NCBI GenBank assembly: GCA_964017185.1
Contig: OZ024884.1
Location: 999,501-1,063,500 of the forward strand
Reading direction: 5' to 3'
Source of the DNA: Rugalucina vietnamica
Taxonomy: Eukaryota > Mollusca > Bivalvia > Lucinida > Lucinidae
Length of the DNA: 64,000 nt
Position numbers and translations under genes: made by a program. This document shows positions 11,040-21,548 of the stretch, in pieces. The notes under the pieces were generated by a model that did not search any database, was not told where the DNA came from, and worked only from the letters and a program-made list of their open reading frames with translations. Positions within the stretch are counted from its first letter, which is position 1, and each line of letters opens with the position of its first letter.

Positions 11040-11780
11040 CTAGGTCATTTGCTCACCATCTGCACCATCAATGGTGACATGCACCATTGATGGTGATCTG
11101 CACCATTGATGCTTACATTACTTGCACCATCAATGGTGATGTTTACTTTATAATATTCTGAGACTTATGTCAAGTTGGCACCATCCTGTTAGTTATATTC
11201 TAAGGTATTCTTGTTCATTTCTGGAGATGGCCATTCACTGCATCCTTTTGGTGTACTAATAGACAAATCTGCTTGGAGTTGCTAATACACCATTGGCCTA
11301 CCTTGCCAATTGTGCATTCCCAAACCATATAGATTGCCACCATTTATTACATACAGCATAATTGGTGCACTTGAGCCCTCTAAGGACTCATTCATATTTG
11401 TTGGTGCGCACCATCATTGGTGCACTTAAGTATACAATTAACAACTCTCACCCATCCTTGATGGTGCACACCATTGTCGGTGCGCATTAGTTATTGAGTA
11501 CACCATCATTGGTGATCCACACCATTAACATTATCTTATTTATAGCTTTGTCCCATTGACTCCCCATTAACACACTAGCTTACCACACCATTGATCGATC
11601 TTACCAATGGTGCATCTATCACACCATTGCATCTAGTTCTCATATAGGTGCTTTTATCACCATTGGTGTATAGCACCATTGTTGCAAATCATCTTACGTA
11701 TACCTGCCACACTATTGGTTATTCTTACCATTGGTGCACTGTATTAATGCCTATTGGTGCACTCTCATAACATAAGCAAA
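11040..11780. repeat. dense CACCAT / ATGGTG half-site array
   Basis: About 740 bp carry roughly 25 copies of CACCAT or its complement ATGGTG, often paired as caccatcaatggtg or caccattggtg, with irregular spacing. There is no fixed period, so it is not a normal satellite. The half-sites form many short inverted pairs. Confidence 0.75.
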
Positions 11781-12249
11781 TCATCATAGGGGCATTTTGA
11801 GGTCATCTCTCATATTTCTTAGTCTTTAATCTATAACTTTGACAGGATCAATGTAAGGGCCAGCACATCTACAATAGTTTGTATGTTTTAGTAATCTCTT
11901 ACTAGATTGTAGTAGATTATCTTAATAGAGGCTAGGTGGAAACTAAACCAGTTTTCCTTATTCTTTAAAACCCTTGTTACAAGCATTGATGCCAGTCCAG
12001 GTCGAATCCACAAACTTGTAACGTCACCTTAAATCCTGACTATAATTTGCCTCGGCGAGGTGGTCCCGTTACAATATTTAATTTTTTTACGCTAACTCTC
12101 AACAAAATATCAAATATGAGAAGCAGATATTTATATCGCAAGCTCGCGTCCTTCGATATCCCAACTCGGGACAATATTCACCGATATGAGTGCAATAACT
12201 CTATTATATTATCTCATTGTTTCCTAGAATGCTTTTGTTTGTTGGAATT

Positions 12250-12465
12250 GATGTCAGTCAACAGCAAAAGTCATGTCGGGACGTTGCCTCCATTTTATGA
12301 GACTTTAACCCAAAATGAGGATGTGATGACATCCAACACGTACTTAAAATATAACCATCCAAGTTAGCCACAAAGGCTTATAATATGCATGGATGGTTTG
12401 ACTTTAACCACTTTTCCTGGGCAGGCTCAAACCAAAATAGTTTAACAGTAATCAGATGGTCTTCT
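12250..12465 (+). repeat. interspersed repeat, copy 1
   Basis: Shares about 200 bp with 30228-30440. Shared blocks include gtcatgtcgg, ttgcctccattttat, acatccaac, aatataaccatccaa and gtaatcagatggtc. The first part (cagtcaacag...gtcatgtcggg) also matches the 3' part of the SINE at 52400-52724, so this may be the tail of a related SINE. Confidence 0.6.
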
Positions 12466-13245
12466 TAGAAAGAGTTCATAAATAGGTCATATATAATATA
12501 TTCCAAATCATACCTTTACTCAGGTTTGGTTTAACATAAAATGAAAATCTTATTTTAATGGTCAACGAAACTCGTGCATGTATGAAGAAAGGTAACGAAA
12601 GAGTGCGTAAAAATTGTAGTGGCCACCAAAGTTATTATTAGTGGTTCAGTAAGTAGTATCAGACATAGTGACCGAAATAACGGGTACATAAACTGCAATA
12701 AAAGGATGCATTTACTGCAAGAACGGATGCATTAACTGCAGGAAATGGTACATTACTGCATCATATAAAATCATTAAGTCGTACATCTTGCAGTCAAAAA
12801 ATGGGAAAACTTTAGGTTTGTAGTGGGTGTCTTTTAGAATCAATTTAGAACCTTTTCTCGGAGGAATCTGATAGAATCCTTTGAACAACCTCTAGATAAC
12901 TAAAATACCTATTTCATTCACTGGTATAAAGATAGATATATGGCCTTTTACGTTTAAAAACTCGACATGTAAGCGATCAGTCGGCCACGAGACGTTTGCC
13001 TGGGCAGTGAGTTTATCATTGAACAAAAGAATTAAAACACAAAAAGATACGAAAATACTTCTAACTTACCCTATTCAGGCGACCGTAGCTAAACCATATT
13101 ATGTCACACAGTTTTTTCGAGATGAAACCTCAAATTATAAAGATTTCCATAAACATGTAACAAACGAATATGTGTAATCATTGTTTACACACGATCCACA
13201 TCCGATTGTTGTACATTGATTACGTAATAAGTTAACATACTGTGG
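12466..13245. other. non-coding sequence with a short ATGCATTNACTGCA run
   Basis: Near 12700-12775 there are about three degenerate copies of a ~24-bp unit built on gatgcattaactgca. No gene is seen in the remainder. Confidence 0.45.
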
Positions 13246-13646
13246 GTTAAGATGGACCCAGGAACGGTGTCAAACGAAAAACAAAAACAAAAAAAATCAA
13301 CCTAGTACTGGTTTTTACCCAGGAACGGTATTACAAAAAGCAAACCCCGGTTTGAGCCTTCGGGTGCTCGCCGGGAAAAGCAACCTCCAAGTACTGGTTC
13401 TACCCAGGAAAGGTAACTTAAAGCAAACCCTAGTACTGGTTGGTTCCCAGGAAGAAAAAAACCGAATACATTATGTATATTCAAGTACTGGTTAAGGTGG
13501 ACCCAGGAACGGTGTCAAACGAAAAACAAAAACAAAAAAAATCAACCTAGTACTGGTTTTTACCCAGGAACTGTATTACAAAAAGCAAACCCCGGTTTGA
13601 GCCTTCGGGTGCTCGCCGGGAAAAGCAACCTCCAAGTACTGGTTCT
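13246..13646. repeat. 245-bp tandem duplication, second copy interrupted
   Basis: The block starting tggacccaggaacggtg at 13253 recurs at 13498 with very few changes (period 245). The second copy breaks off at 13647, at the edge of the element at 13648-17261. Its missing remainder (cccaggaaagtaaac, then ccctagtactggttgg) resumes at 17264. The unit is itself rich in TAGTACTGGTT and CCCAGGAA repeats. Confidence 0.85.
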
Positions 13647-13927
13647 ACCCAGCAGGCACCTGACGTCTGTTTGACGTCAGATATTGGTTATATTTTGGTC
13701 GCGACGTCATATAACCAATTTCCAACGTCTATCAGACGTCATTTCCTGACGTCTTTTGGACGTCTGGATTGGACGTTGTTTTGACGTCAAACTAGTTCGT
13801 CAGTTAGACGTCGTAATCAAGACGTGATATAGACTTTGGCGTGTTTTTCATATATGTCGACAGAGTTAGCTGCCCTTAAACTGACATAATTTCTTACACA
13901 TATTATGTAATAATATAGCGATCAACT

Positions 13928-14018
13928 CAAACATTCGATGGATCACGAGGAAGGTGTTTGAACACAAGACCGCAGGCCGCGTGTTCAAACCCCTTCCGAG
14001 TGATCCAGCGAATGTTTG
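13928..14018. repeat. long hairpin with ~35-bp arms
   Basis: The left arm caaacattcg(a)tggatcac... runs to gtttgaacac at 13965, and the right arm runs from gtgttcaaac at 13981 back to gcgaatgtttg. There are a few mismatches, and the loop is about 15 bp and GC-rich. It lies inside the GACGTC-rich element. Confidence 0.8.
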
Positions 14019-14085
14019 AACACTGAACCAATCCATGGTTGATCGCTATTCTTGCATTTTCACTCTAATCCACTTTAAATCTCTT

Positions 14086-16346
14086 CACAGTATGGGAGCG
14101 GAAGTGAACGAACAACTGCGATTGTACAGGACTTGCGACTTTGTACAGTGACGATCGGTCACTTGCGGTATTGACACGGGTAGCGAAATGTGTAAGTGTC
14201 ACACAGGATAGGCAACTATATTTGTTTTGCTACATGTTTTCGGTGAGTTAAATGTTTTTATTATTTTCCGACCTACGAAACATGTTGGGTTTGATACTGC
14301 ATGAGAAGAAATTGTGTTCTGATCACCTGTCTATCATTAGCAGAAGTCTGTTTGACAACATTGTAAATATCCTTAAAACGTTAAAGAAACAAGTTCGTTT
14401 CTGTTTAGCATTTATTCTTCTGGCAGAATCCCTTTATAAGAGCGTATATAGACCATCTTCAAACATTCAACCGCAATTCGTGAAATTTTGAAAATACGGA
14501 TCATGCGAAAAGCATAATTGTACAGTCACCTGCTGTCATTAGATGATCCCTTGTACAGATCAACTGCGATTAACTTGAACGATCACTTGCGTGGTACAAT
14601 TTTGGAAATGCGCTTTAATTTACTTAGTGCAACCTGTGTGTCAATTTTTAAACCTATCACACCGATCCTATTGTGATGGAATATTACTTAGTGCAACCTA
14701 TGTGTCAATTTTTAACCCTATCACACCAATCCTATTGTGATACAATCCTATTGTACTAAGCTCCCACCCGTGTACAGGAACTGGTTCAATCAGAACCAAA
14801 GTCTCGTTCTTAATATCAAGGCAGAAAGCAAATGAAATTGCAAATAAGTATTGTTACATTTAAATAACACAGGGTCAATCGAGTAAGCAGCTTTTCCAAA
14901 ATGATAGCTATTCAGAAACTGTTACAAGATACGGGGAGGTACTCTGAATTATTATTAAAAATGTGGGAGCAGCATATGAAATGTAATCAAAGAACCAAAG
15001 CAGACATACCGCCGTGGAAATAGTTTTATTTCCTTCATGGGTATAATTCAGTGCTGTTTGTGCAAGGAGCACTATCCTGATAAGCTTAATAGTCATACAT
15101 TTGAGCCGCCTCATGAGAAAACAAACAATCTGCATATACAAAACCAAAGGCGCAGATCAGCTTCGCAGAAAATGCGAAGCTGATCAGCGCCTGTTTTCGC
15201 TACACGGAGACTACAATTCCTTTACTTTTTAAATCCAAAATTTTCAGTCTCTATCCATCTTCTGTGCTTGTACAGCCCGGTTTGTGTCGTAAAATTTCTT
15301 GTGAATTTTTCAGTTGCTGATTCTATCTTGACTTGCAACGTTTGGTTTTCATGCTTGTCTATAGAATGATTTATTGCATCGCCAAAAAACCCTCGAAGAG
15401 GTGTCACAGTAGTAGCATTTGATTGTGGAATCCATCTTGATAAATTCAATCAAACATAGCCTGAAATAACAGAAAAAATACGATACTGGTCAAAATTTGA
15501 GTCGATCTGACTGCGCTACACATGTGTGCCGGGTACATTATGAAGAGCAGGTGTTGTTTAGTATTCTTATTTAACTGGCATCTTATCTATATCAAATGCC
15601 AAAAAAGCCAACAGAAATTGATGCGTTATAATGTGCTCACTTCGATGATAAACAAGTGAAGAGTTTGCCACATTTTGTAGAAACTAATATCATTCACTCA
15701 GCCATTATCACTCTTTTAAAAAGGCGAATTAAAGCAGTATGCTAGTGCGTGTAGTAAGTGGATATCAATCTCCAGTCAGAGTTGTCCTAGAATGATGTTC
15801 TAATATACACCTGTAGAATCACGAGCACAAGTGACCGTTCAATTTAAATTCTTCTTGATCGCAAGAGACTGTTCAATCAAAGTACAAGTGACCGTACAAT
15901 TGACCCAAAAATACTGACCTACATTTGAACGGATATCTAATGCCTTTTACGCACCTGCTCACATTTTCATTGACTGTCCGCCACATAGTTGATTGAATGA
16001 TTACAGGACATATAAAAAAGAAGCATTTGATATTGTTTTCGTATTTTAATACACTGTTTTATAAAGCAGGCCAGATCGGGGGAACACCCAGGTCTACTGA
16101 TCAATGTTGTTTTTTCAAGCGATACGGTCATTGATTCTTATGTCACTGTCATCAATGAAAGGAATAAATATGTGAAAACTTACGCAAACAGAATTCCAGT
16201 AACAAAATCCACCTTCATGGCTGCCGTGTAAACATTTTAACACACCACGTGATTACTTTTTGAGTGCAAGTGACTGATCGTCACTGTACAAAGTCGCAAG
16301 TCCTGTACAATCGCAGTTGTTCGTTCACTTCCGCTCCCATACTGTG
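14086..16346. mobile_element. nested DNA element with 81-bp near-identical inverted ends and 5-bp target duplication
   Basis: The left end (14086-14166) and the inverted right end (16266-16346) match at 80 of 81 positions by eye. They begin CACAGTATGGGAGCGG. Both sides carry CTCTT (14081-14085 and 16347-16351), a 5-bp target duplication. Inside, motifs from the ends (acttgcg, gtacaagtgaccgt, tgtacag) recur near 14515-14600 and 15820-15900. No transposase frame is visible, so it is non-autonomous. A 5-bp duplication with CAC-initial ends is the Transib pattern, but that assignment is inference. The near identity of the ends implies recent movement. Confidence 0.85.
15102..15290 (+). mobile_element. 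MITE-A copy, 3' truncated
   Basis: Begins with the MITE-A inverted end (tgagccgcctcatgagaaaa), then the palindromic core (gcagatcagcttcgcag / ctgatcagcgcc), and breaks off after gtttgtgtcg. It lies inside the nested element at 14086-16346, so it inserted there later or was carried with it. Confidence 0.8.
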
Positions 16347-17060
16347 CTCTTGAAAATAACATTAGCAATATAAAAACTCACCGAAAACAGCGGAGCTTCT
16401 TCAACGTCGGCCATTTTGTTCCTACGAAACACATGACGTCACGCCCGGGACGTCACGTCGCATTGACCAATGACGTCGCCCAAAACCCATGTTCAAACGG
16501 CACGTGAATTTCATGATTTGAACATGGGTTTGCTGTTTGAACATGGCTTTCGACAAATCAAAAACGGCCGCAAACAGCTATGCACATAGATATCTATGCA
16601 AGAATATCAAATTCAAATAATAATTTCTACCTTGCCACTTAAAAGTCATATCTGAGTCTCGTATGGGAAATCCCATATTTCGCCCTCATGCTTAATTAAT
16701 GTAGAAAAAATAATTATTTATTAATCAAAATAAAGTCTTTCACTAAATTATCGAACTTTCAATTAATATGAAAATAAAATTTGTATATTTAAATATTTAT
16801 TTCACCATTTTAAATAATTATTTGTTCAGAATAATTTTATTTCTTACACTAATGTCTTATTGGTTTTAGCACCATAAAGCAATAAAATTTTGCTTAAATA
16901 AGATGTACCACGTCAGGCTGAATTAATATCTTTAACATTTTGTATGTCCCGAAAAACTCTATCAAAGGAGTGAAAGGGACTATCAAAAGTGCATCACTGC
17001 CCTTCTGAATGCACTGTTATTCAAAAATGCGAAAAAATATACACCTTAAACTATTGATAT
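16347..17060. other. right interior of the GACGTC element
   Basis: Contains CRE-like GACGTCACG sites near 16430-16480, two inverted copies of TTTGAACATGGG near 16490-16560, and then very AT-rich sequence. No coding region is seen. Confidence 0.5.
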
Positions 17061-17436
17061 GACATAAATTCAAACGTCGTTTTTAGAACGTCAGATTGAC
17101 GTCAGCTTTCAGACGTTAAACCGACGTTGGCTTTAGCACGTCAGATTGACGTCTGTTTTTGACGTCAAACAAACTTTCAAAATCAACCTAACTCCAACGT
17201 CATTATGACGTCGGAGTCTGACGTCAATTTGACGTCCAACTGACGTCAAATGTCTGCTGGGTACCCAGGAAAGTAAACTAAAAGCAAACCCTAGTACTGG
17301 TTGGTTCCCAGGAAGAAAAAAACCGAATAACTCTATCAAAGGAGTGAAAGGGAATAACAATAGTGCATCACCGCACTACTGAATCCACTTCCGGATTTCA
17401 GAATGTTAATTTAACTGCGAACAAACATTCACGATA

Positions 17437-17701
17437 TTGGTTTTAGCACGTCAGATTGACGTCTGTTTTTGACGTCAAACAAACTTTCAAAATCAACCTA
17501 ACCATAACGTCATTATGACGTCACATTTGAGACATCAAACCAACGTTGTTTTTCTGACGTCAGAATGACGTCTGTTTTTGACGTCAGAATGACGTCTGTT
17601 TTTGACGTCAAACAAACTTTCAAAATCAACCTAAATTCAACGTCATTATGACGTCGGAGTCTGACGTCAATCTGACGTCCAACTGACGTCAAATGTCTGC
17701 T
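17437..17701. mobile_element. second right-end fragment of the GACGTC element
   Basis: Repeats the right subterminal region of the 13648-17261 element, including ggttttagcacgtcagattg, the acaaactttcaaaatcaacc block twice, and the end gtctgctgg. It carries more GACGTC copies. An isolated left end (cccagcagacatttgacg) lies at about 17850, so the pieces are scrambled. Confidence 0.75.
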
Positions 17702-17708
17702 GGAATTG

Positions 17709-17822
17709 TACTATCCGAGTAGCGAAAACAAAGGCGCTGATCAGCTTTGCAGTTACTGCGAAGTTGATCTGCGCCCATGTTTTCGCCTATGCAGATTGTT
17801 GGTTTTCCCATGTGGCGGCTCA
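17709..17822 (-). mobile_element. MITE-A copy, partial, inverted
   Basis: The palindromic core (ggcgctgatcagctttgcag) and the end (attgttggttttcccatgtg, then gcggctca) are present in reverse order to the gene-linked copies. Confidence 0.75.
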
Positions 17823-18094
17823 ATTATGTGAAAACAAAGTCACAGACCACCCAGCAGACATTTGACGTTTATACTACTCAAACTTTAATAAGCATCGCTG
17901 TAGTATTTTCCATAATATCTCGCTGTGTAGTGGGCACTCGAATGTCATAAGTGTAGCTGACGACATTAATTTATTTTGATTAGTTTGCATTTTCCTATCT
18001 CAAGTAGCATTACGAAAACATACCAGTGTATGATAAAGATTTTTCTTAAGTTGTAATAATAAATAAAAAGAAAATCAGCAGAGTTTTCAGTGTT

Positions 18095-18185
18095 GTTCAA
18101 AACATAGATTCTAACTAGTACCCACAACCTATGTTTTGGAGAAAAATAAGAAAAAACACGTATACCCCTGCATATCCCAGTTTTG
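18095..18185. repeat. palindromic element P2, copy 1 (partial)
   Basis: Shows the P2 pattern: caaaacatagatt, then ctaactagtacccacaa, ctatgttttggag and tatacccctgcatatccc. Other copies lie at 30781, 31000, 34395 and 39950. Confidence 0.7.
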
Positions 18186-18212
18186 CTATTTCCAGGTTAA
18201 TATAAGGAAGTT

Positions 18213-18695
18213 ATCTATCTCTATCTCTATATACTGCCATACGCCCTCGCGGACATTCTAGGCAGGCTCGCGCAGCGTCTGTTAGTAGCAGACAGAAAAA
18301 AGGGTGGATTATAGTACAGATGTTTAAAGTAAAAAGTAAAAGGATAAAACAGATGATAGGTTAAAATAGTTAAGAATAGCTAAAATCAGATAAAATCAGG
18401 AATCAGGAATCTATGGTTAGTCAAAAAGGTCTGTTGGTAAGTTTTCATTTTGGATTGAAGTCTTGGCCAGTCAGCTTTGCGAAAGACCAAGACTTTACGG
18501 GGTTTCTGTTTGTGTTGGGTGGGTTTTAGGAGTTCCTCTGCTGAGACTAGGTCATGATCACCAAGGCCAGGGGAGCTTTTGACCTCAGTGATTAGAGTTG
18601 GGTTTATAGTTAAAAACAGGTCTAAAATGTTTCCTTGTCTTGTGGGTTCAGTGACTACTTGGATGAGGTTGTAGTCATCAATTGTATTTTTTAGA
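18213..18695 (-). mobile_element. LINE remnant, endonuclease part plus 3' tail (minus strand)
   Basis: Reverse-frame translation of about 18420-18690 gives VVTEPTRQGNILDLFL, then LGDHDLVSAEELLKP and a KPRKVL...KADW stretch. This is the end of an apurinic-type endonuclease domain of a CR1/jockey-like LINE. The sequence toward 18213 ends in an ATCTCT run, a typical short tail. RT is absent, so most of the element is deleted. It differs from LINE A. Confidence 0.65.
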
Positions 18696-18765
18696 ATATT
18701 ACGCCGAAAATATCATGGGTCGAAAAAGACAGCTTCACCGCGCATGTGTCGGATTTTAAAATGCA

Positions 18766-18905
18766 ATGACACAAGATTGATAATGAACACGCCAGTGAAA
18801 CAGGCTAGGGTCGAAATGGTAATGTGCCGAAATGACCCGGAATCATCGAACGACGTCTAGACGTCAATGACACAAGATTGATAATGAACTCGCCAGTTAT
18901 CTAGT
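18766..18905. repeat. duplicated genomic unit, empty copy
   Basis: Contains cgccagtgaaacaggct followed about 50 bp later by ccggaatcatcgaacgacg. The same two blocks recur at 19381 and 21238, but there LINE A copy 2 lies between them. A second copy of aatgacacaagattgataat lies at about 18870. Confidence 0.7.
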
Positions 18906-18934
18906 TATCTAGTTATCTGTTATCTTCACCGCCT

Positions 18935-19385
18935 GTATAGGCGAACCTCGTTTTAACCCACGAGTACGGGTAACCCTTCACCTAACCATTACCACTCCGC
19001 AGTGACAGGATTAATGCCCGCCACCAGTACCATGATAACCCTAACACATATTTGAATCCTGTCAATGCAGATTTCCCTCCCTTGTGCCTTAACCTTAAAC
19101 ACGTCACTGTTGTACCATACTACCCAAAGCCCATTTTCCCCAGATGCAACAGTGACGTGGGCTGCCTGAGGTGGAGGAAAGCCAGTACATATCTCGGCAT
19201 ACCCGGAATATGCCTGTGAAACCACCGCGTCCGCCTGGCGACAGCCAGACCACATACATTTCGACGGGTTAATTCAGTTTTATTCTGAAAAACATTGCCG
19301 ATAATGGGGCGCGAACCCGTACGAAAGTGGTATGTAGCCAAGTAGGAAACCTCCTCGCTCCCTACAGCGCTATAGCGGACGCCCA
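18935..19385 (-). mobile_element. tRNA-headed SINE (minus strand)
   Basis: Read on the minus strand, the start carries an A-box-like block (tagcgctgtagggagcg) and a B-box-like block (cgggttcgcgcccc) about 45 bp apart, as in a tRNA-derived pol III promoter. A ~350-bp body follows toward 18935. The tRNA part cannot fold as a normal tRNA, so this is a SINE head rather than a tRNA gene. Confidence 0.6.
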
Positions 19386-19407
19386 GTGAAACAGGCTTAT
19401 GGGCTAA

Positions 19408-21141
19408 TCCTAGAGGCTTTTACAGGTACATAAACAGTCAGAAAAAAGATACCCAAGGTATTCCCCCGTTGAAAAAGAGAAATGGAAGTGGAATTGCACA
19501 ATCCGAATTTGAGAAGGCGGAAGAATTTAATGGTCAGTTCTCGGATGTTTTCACTAAAAGTGAATACAAACAGGTCCCTCTTATGGATAGATCTGCCCCA
19601 TTCATGCATGATATTGTGGTCACAAAAGAAGGGGTGACCAAACTTCTCAAAGGTCTAAACCCGTCTAAAGCCTTAGGGCCTGATGAGCTTCATCCCAGAG
19701 TCCTAAAGGAACTGGCTGTGGAATTAGGGCCGGTATTCGCCCATCTCTTCCAGCAGTCAATTGATACAGGTGAAATTCCTAAAGAATGGTCTCTTGCTAA
19801 TATTTGCCCCCTGTTTAAGAAGGGCGACAGGTCACTTGCCCGCAATTACCGCCCTGTTTCTTTGACATGCATTCCTTGTAAGCTTCTTGAACATATTGTA
19901 TGCTCAAATATTATGGCCCATCTTGATGAACATATGAACTCTTGTCGGACAGGCAACACGCATTTAGGAAATGGCATAGCTGTGAAACTCAATTGACTAC
20001 AGTGATAAATGACTGGGCCAAAATCTTAGACAAAAAAGGCCAGGTCGACACTTTTATACTCGATTTTGAAAAGGCTTTTGATACTCCTCCCCATGAACTC
20101 CTTAAAAGCAAATTGTTTAGCTATGGAATAGGTGGAACAACACTGAATTGGATAAATGCTTTCCTTTGTTTCCGACAACAAAGGGTAGTGGTTAATGGTA
20201 TTAAATCGGATTGGGCTCCAGTTGTGTCAGGTGTCCCTCAGGGCACCGTTCTCGGCCCCTTGCTGTTTTCCTTGTATACAAATGACATCTCAGCAGACAT
20301 TGAGTCTGAAATAAGACTCTTTGCTGATGATTGTGTTTGCTATCGTGAAATCAAGAATGAAGAGGATACATTGAAACTTCAGAGAGACATTGATCGTTTA
20401 GGCAGTTGGGCTAGGAAATGGGGAATGAGATTTCAACCCGTCAAATGCAACATGATGCAGCTGACAAATAAACGGTCTAGTAAGATACAGGCTAACTACA
20501 CCCTTGAGGGCACTGTACTGGAAAACGTTGAAAGCATAAAATACCTGGGTGTAACTATCACAAATGATTTGAAATGGAATACTCATATTTCCAATGTCTG
20601 TACAAAGGCTAACAGAACTCTCGGATTCTTAAGGAGAAATTTGTATTCTTGTCCCCCAGATGTGAAAGAAGCAGCTTATAAAGGACTGGTGCGGCCGGTC
20701 TTGGAATATGGAAGCTCAGTTTGGGACCCTCATACTCATGGCCTCCAGGAAGAACTGGAAAAGGTACAAAATCGTGCGGCAAGGTTTGTGACGGGAAATT
20801 ATGTTTTTGAAACTGGGAGCATGACTGGCATTTTAGGTCAACTGAAATGGGAATCTCTTAAGAAAAGGAGGAAGGATAGTAGACTTATATTGCTATACAA
20901 AGGTCTAAAGGGTAAAGCCAGAATACCCACAGATGACCTTATCCCAAAGAATAGGCGTTGTAGAAATCAACACTCTTTGGCTTTTCAGATACCTTCAGCT
21001 AGCAAAGAAGCGTACAAAAGTAGTTTCTTTCCACAGACTATCAGGGACTGGAATGACCTCCCTGATTCACTTATCTCCTCTGCTGAAATGTCTGATGACT
21101 GTGTGTCCAAGTTCGCTACACTCGTGCGTTCAAGGGACTAA
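19408..21141 (+). pseudogene. LINE A reverse transcriptase, broken by one frameshift
   Basis: The first frame runs from the linker (NPRGFYRYINSQKK) through RT to HLDEH near 19935. The reading then shifts, and the second frame continues from SDRQHAFRK to the stop at 21141. It holds motif A (FILDFEKAFD), SGVPQGTVLGP, the catalytic FADD and the C-terminal FFPQTIRDWNDLPDSL. Apart from this one shift near 19935-19945 the frame is open. The endonuclease is missing. By eye the protein is close to copy 1, with scattered substitutions. Confidence 0.85.
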
Positions 21142-21222
21142 TTTCTCCCCCATCCGAACCCCCCTGGTGAAATAATGTCATTTGGCGTGTCACCAGTAAA
21201 CTATTCAGATTCAGATTCAGAT
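19408..21222 (+). mobile_element. LINE A, copy 2, 5' truncated
   Basis: Same family as 5806-8462. It starts within the linker before RT (aatcctagaggcttttac) and ends with the hexamer run attcagattcagattcag. It is flanked by tatgggc on both sides (before 19408 and after the tail), which fits a 7-bp target duplication. The tail ends only about 160 bp before the RCBTB start codon. Confidence 0.88.
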
Positions 21223-21262
21223 ATGGGCCGAAACGATCCGGAATCATCGAACGACGTCTAGA

Positions 21263-21290
21263 CCAATAGACCCATTATGTCAACTTCCGG
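21263..21290 (+). promoter_or_regulatory. probable RCBTB core promoter: CCAAT box and ETS site
   Basis: CCAAT lies at 21263-21267 and ACTTCCGG, an ETS/GABP-type site common in housekeeping promoters, at 21283-21290. Both lie 90-115 bp before the start codon at 21380. No TATA box is near. The upstream edge is formed by the LINE A tail and the duplicated ccggaatcatcgaacg block. Confidence 0.4.
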
Positions 21291-21379
21291 TCAAAGGAAC
21301 ACAGCTTTATTTTTAATTTACTGGTTTATAAAAATCAGGCAACAGATTTTACAAATTTATGGCCCACGTTTGAAGCATA

Positions 21380-21548
21380 ATGCTTGACGTTACAAAATGG
21401 CCTATTTTTAGTCTCCTATCACAAGACGAAGTGGAAAAAATTACCAAAATATGTGTGTATGGAAGTTCTGGAAATGAAGCTATTTTTATCACAGAAGGGG
21501 ATGATGTCTATGCCATAGGATCTAACTGTAGCGGGTGTTTAGGATTAG
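21380..21548 (+). CDS. RCBTB1/2: RCBTB1/2 exon 1 (start of RCC1 and BTB domain protein)
   Basis: The exon begins MLDVTKWPIFSL, matching the start of vertebrate RCBTB proteins, RCBTB2 most closely. It encodes about 56 residues ending CLGLG, with the donor gtactg splitting a Gly codon. In this family an RCC1 seven-bladed propeller is followed by BTB and BACK domains, and the proteins are thought to act as adaptors, probably for cullin-3 ubiquitin ligases. The ATG is chosen because the conserved N terminus starts there. The frame runs open past 21548, but that sequence no longer matches the family. Five more exons follow at 22972, 24280, 29713, 30713 and 33840, all with matching phases; the gene is cut by the gap at 33879. 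Confidence 0.93.

Larger units (their letters stand above)
13648..17261. mobile_element. DNA element with CCCAGCAG inverted ends and GACGTC-rich subterminal regions
   Basis: It interrupts a 245-bp duplication, so both borders are defined by the uninterrupted copy. The left end CCCAGCAGGCACCTGACGTC matches the inverted right end CCCAGCAGACATTTGACGTC. It is flanked by TA on each side, and removing it restores the uninterrupted text, so the target duplication is TA. About 180 bp at each end are packed with GACGTC palindromes. No transposase is seen, so it is non-autonomous. The superfamily is not established. Part of its length is the nested element at 14086-16346. Confidence 0.78.

Noticed and set aside
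11040..11780. A CRISPR-like array.
   Set aside because: The genome is animal, the repeated motif is only 6 bp, and the spacing is irregular.
14086..16346. True RAG recombination signals at the element ends.
   Set aside because: Only the first few bases resemble the heptamer, and no nonamer at the proper spacing was seen.
19120..19341. Open frames on the minus strand at 18989-19341.
   Set aside because: They fall inside the tRNA-headed SINE.
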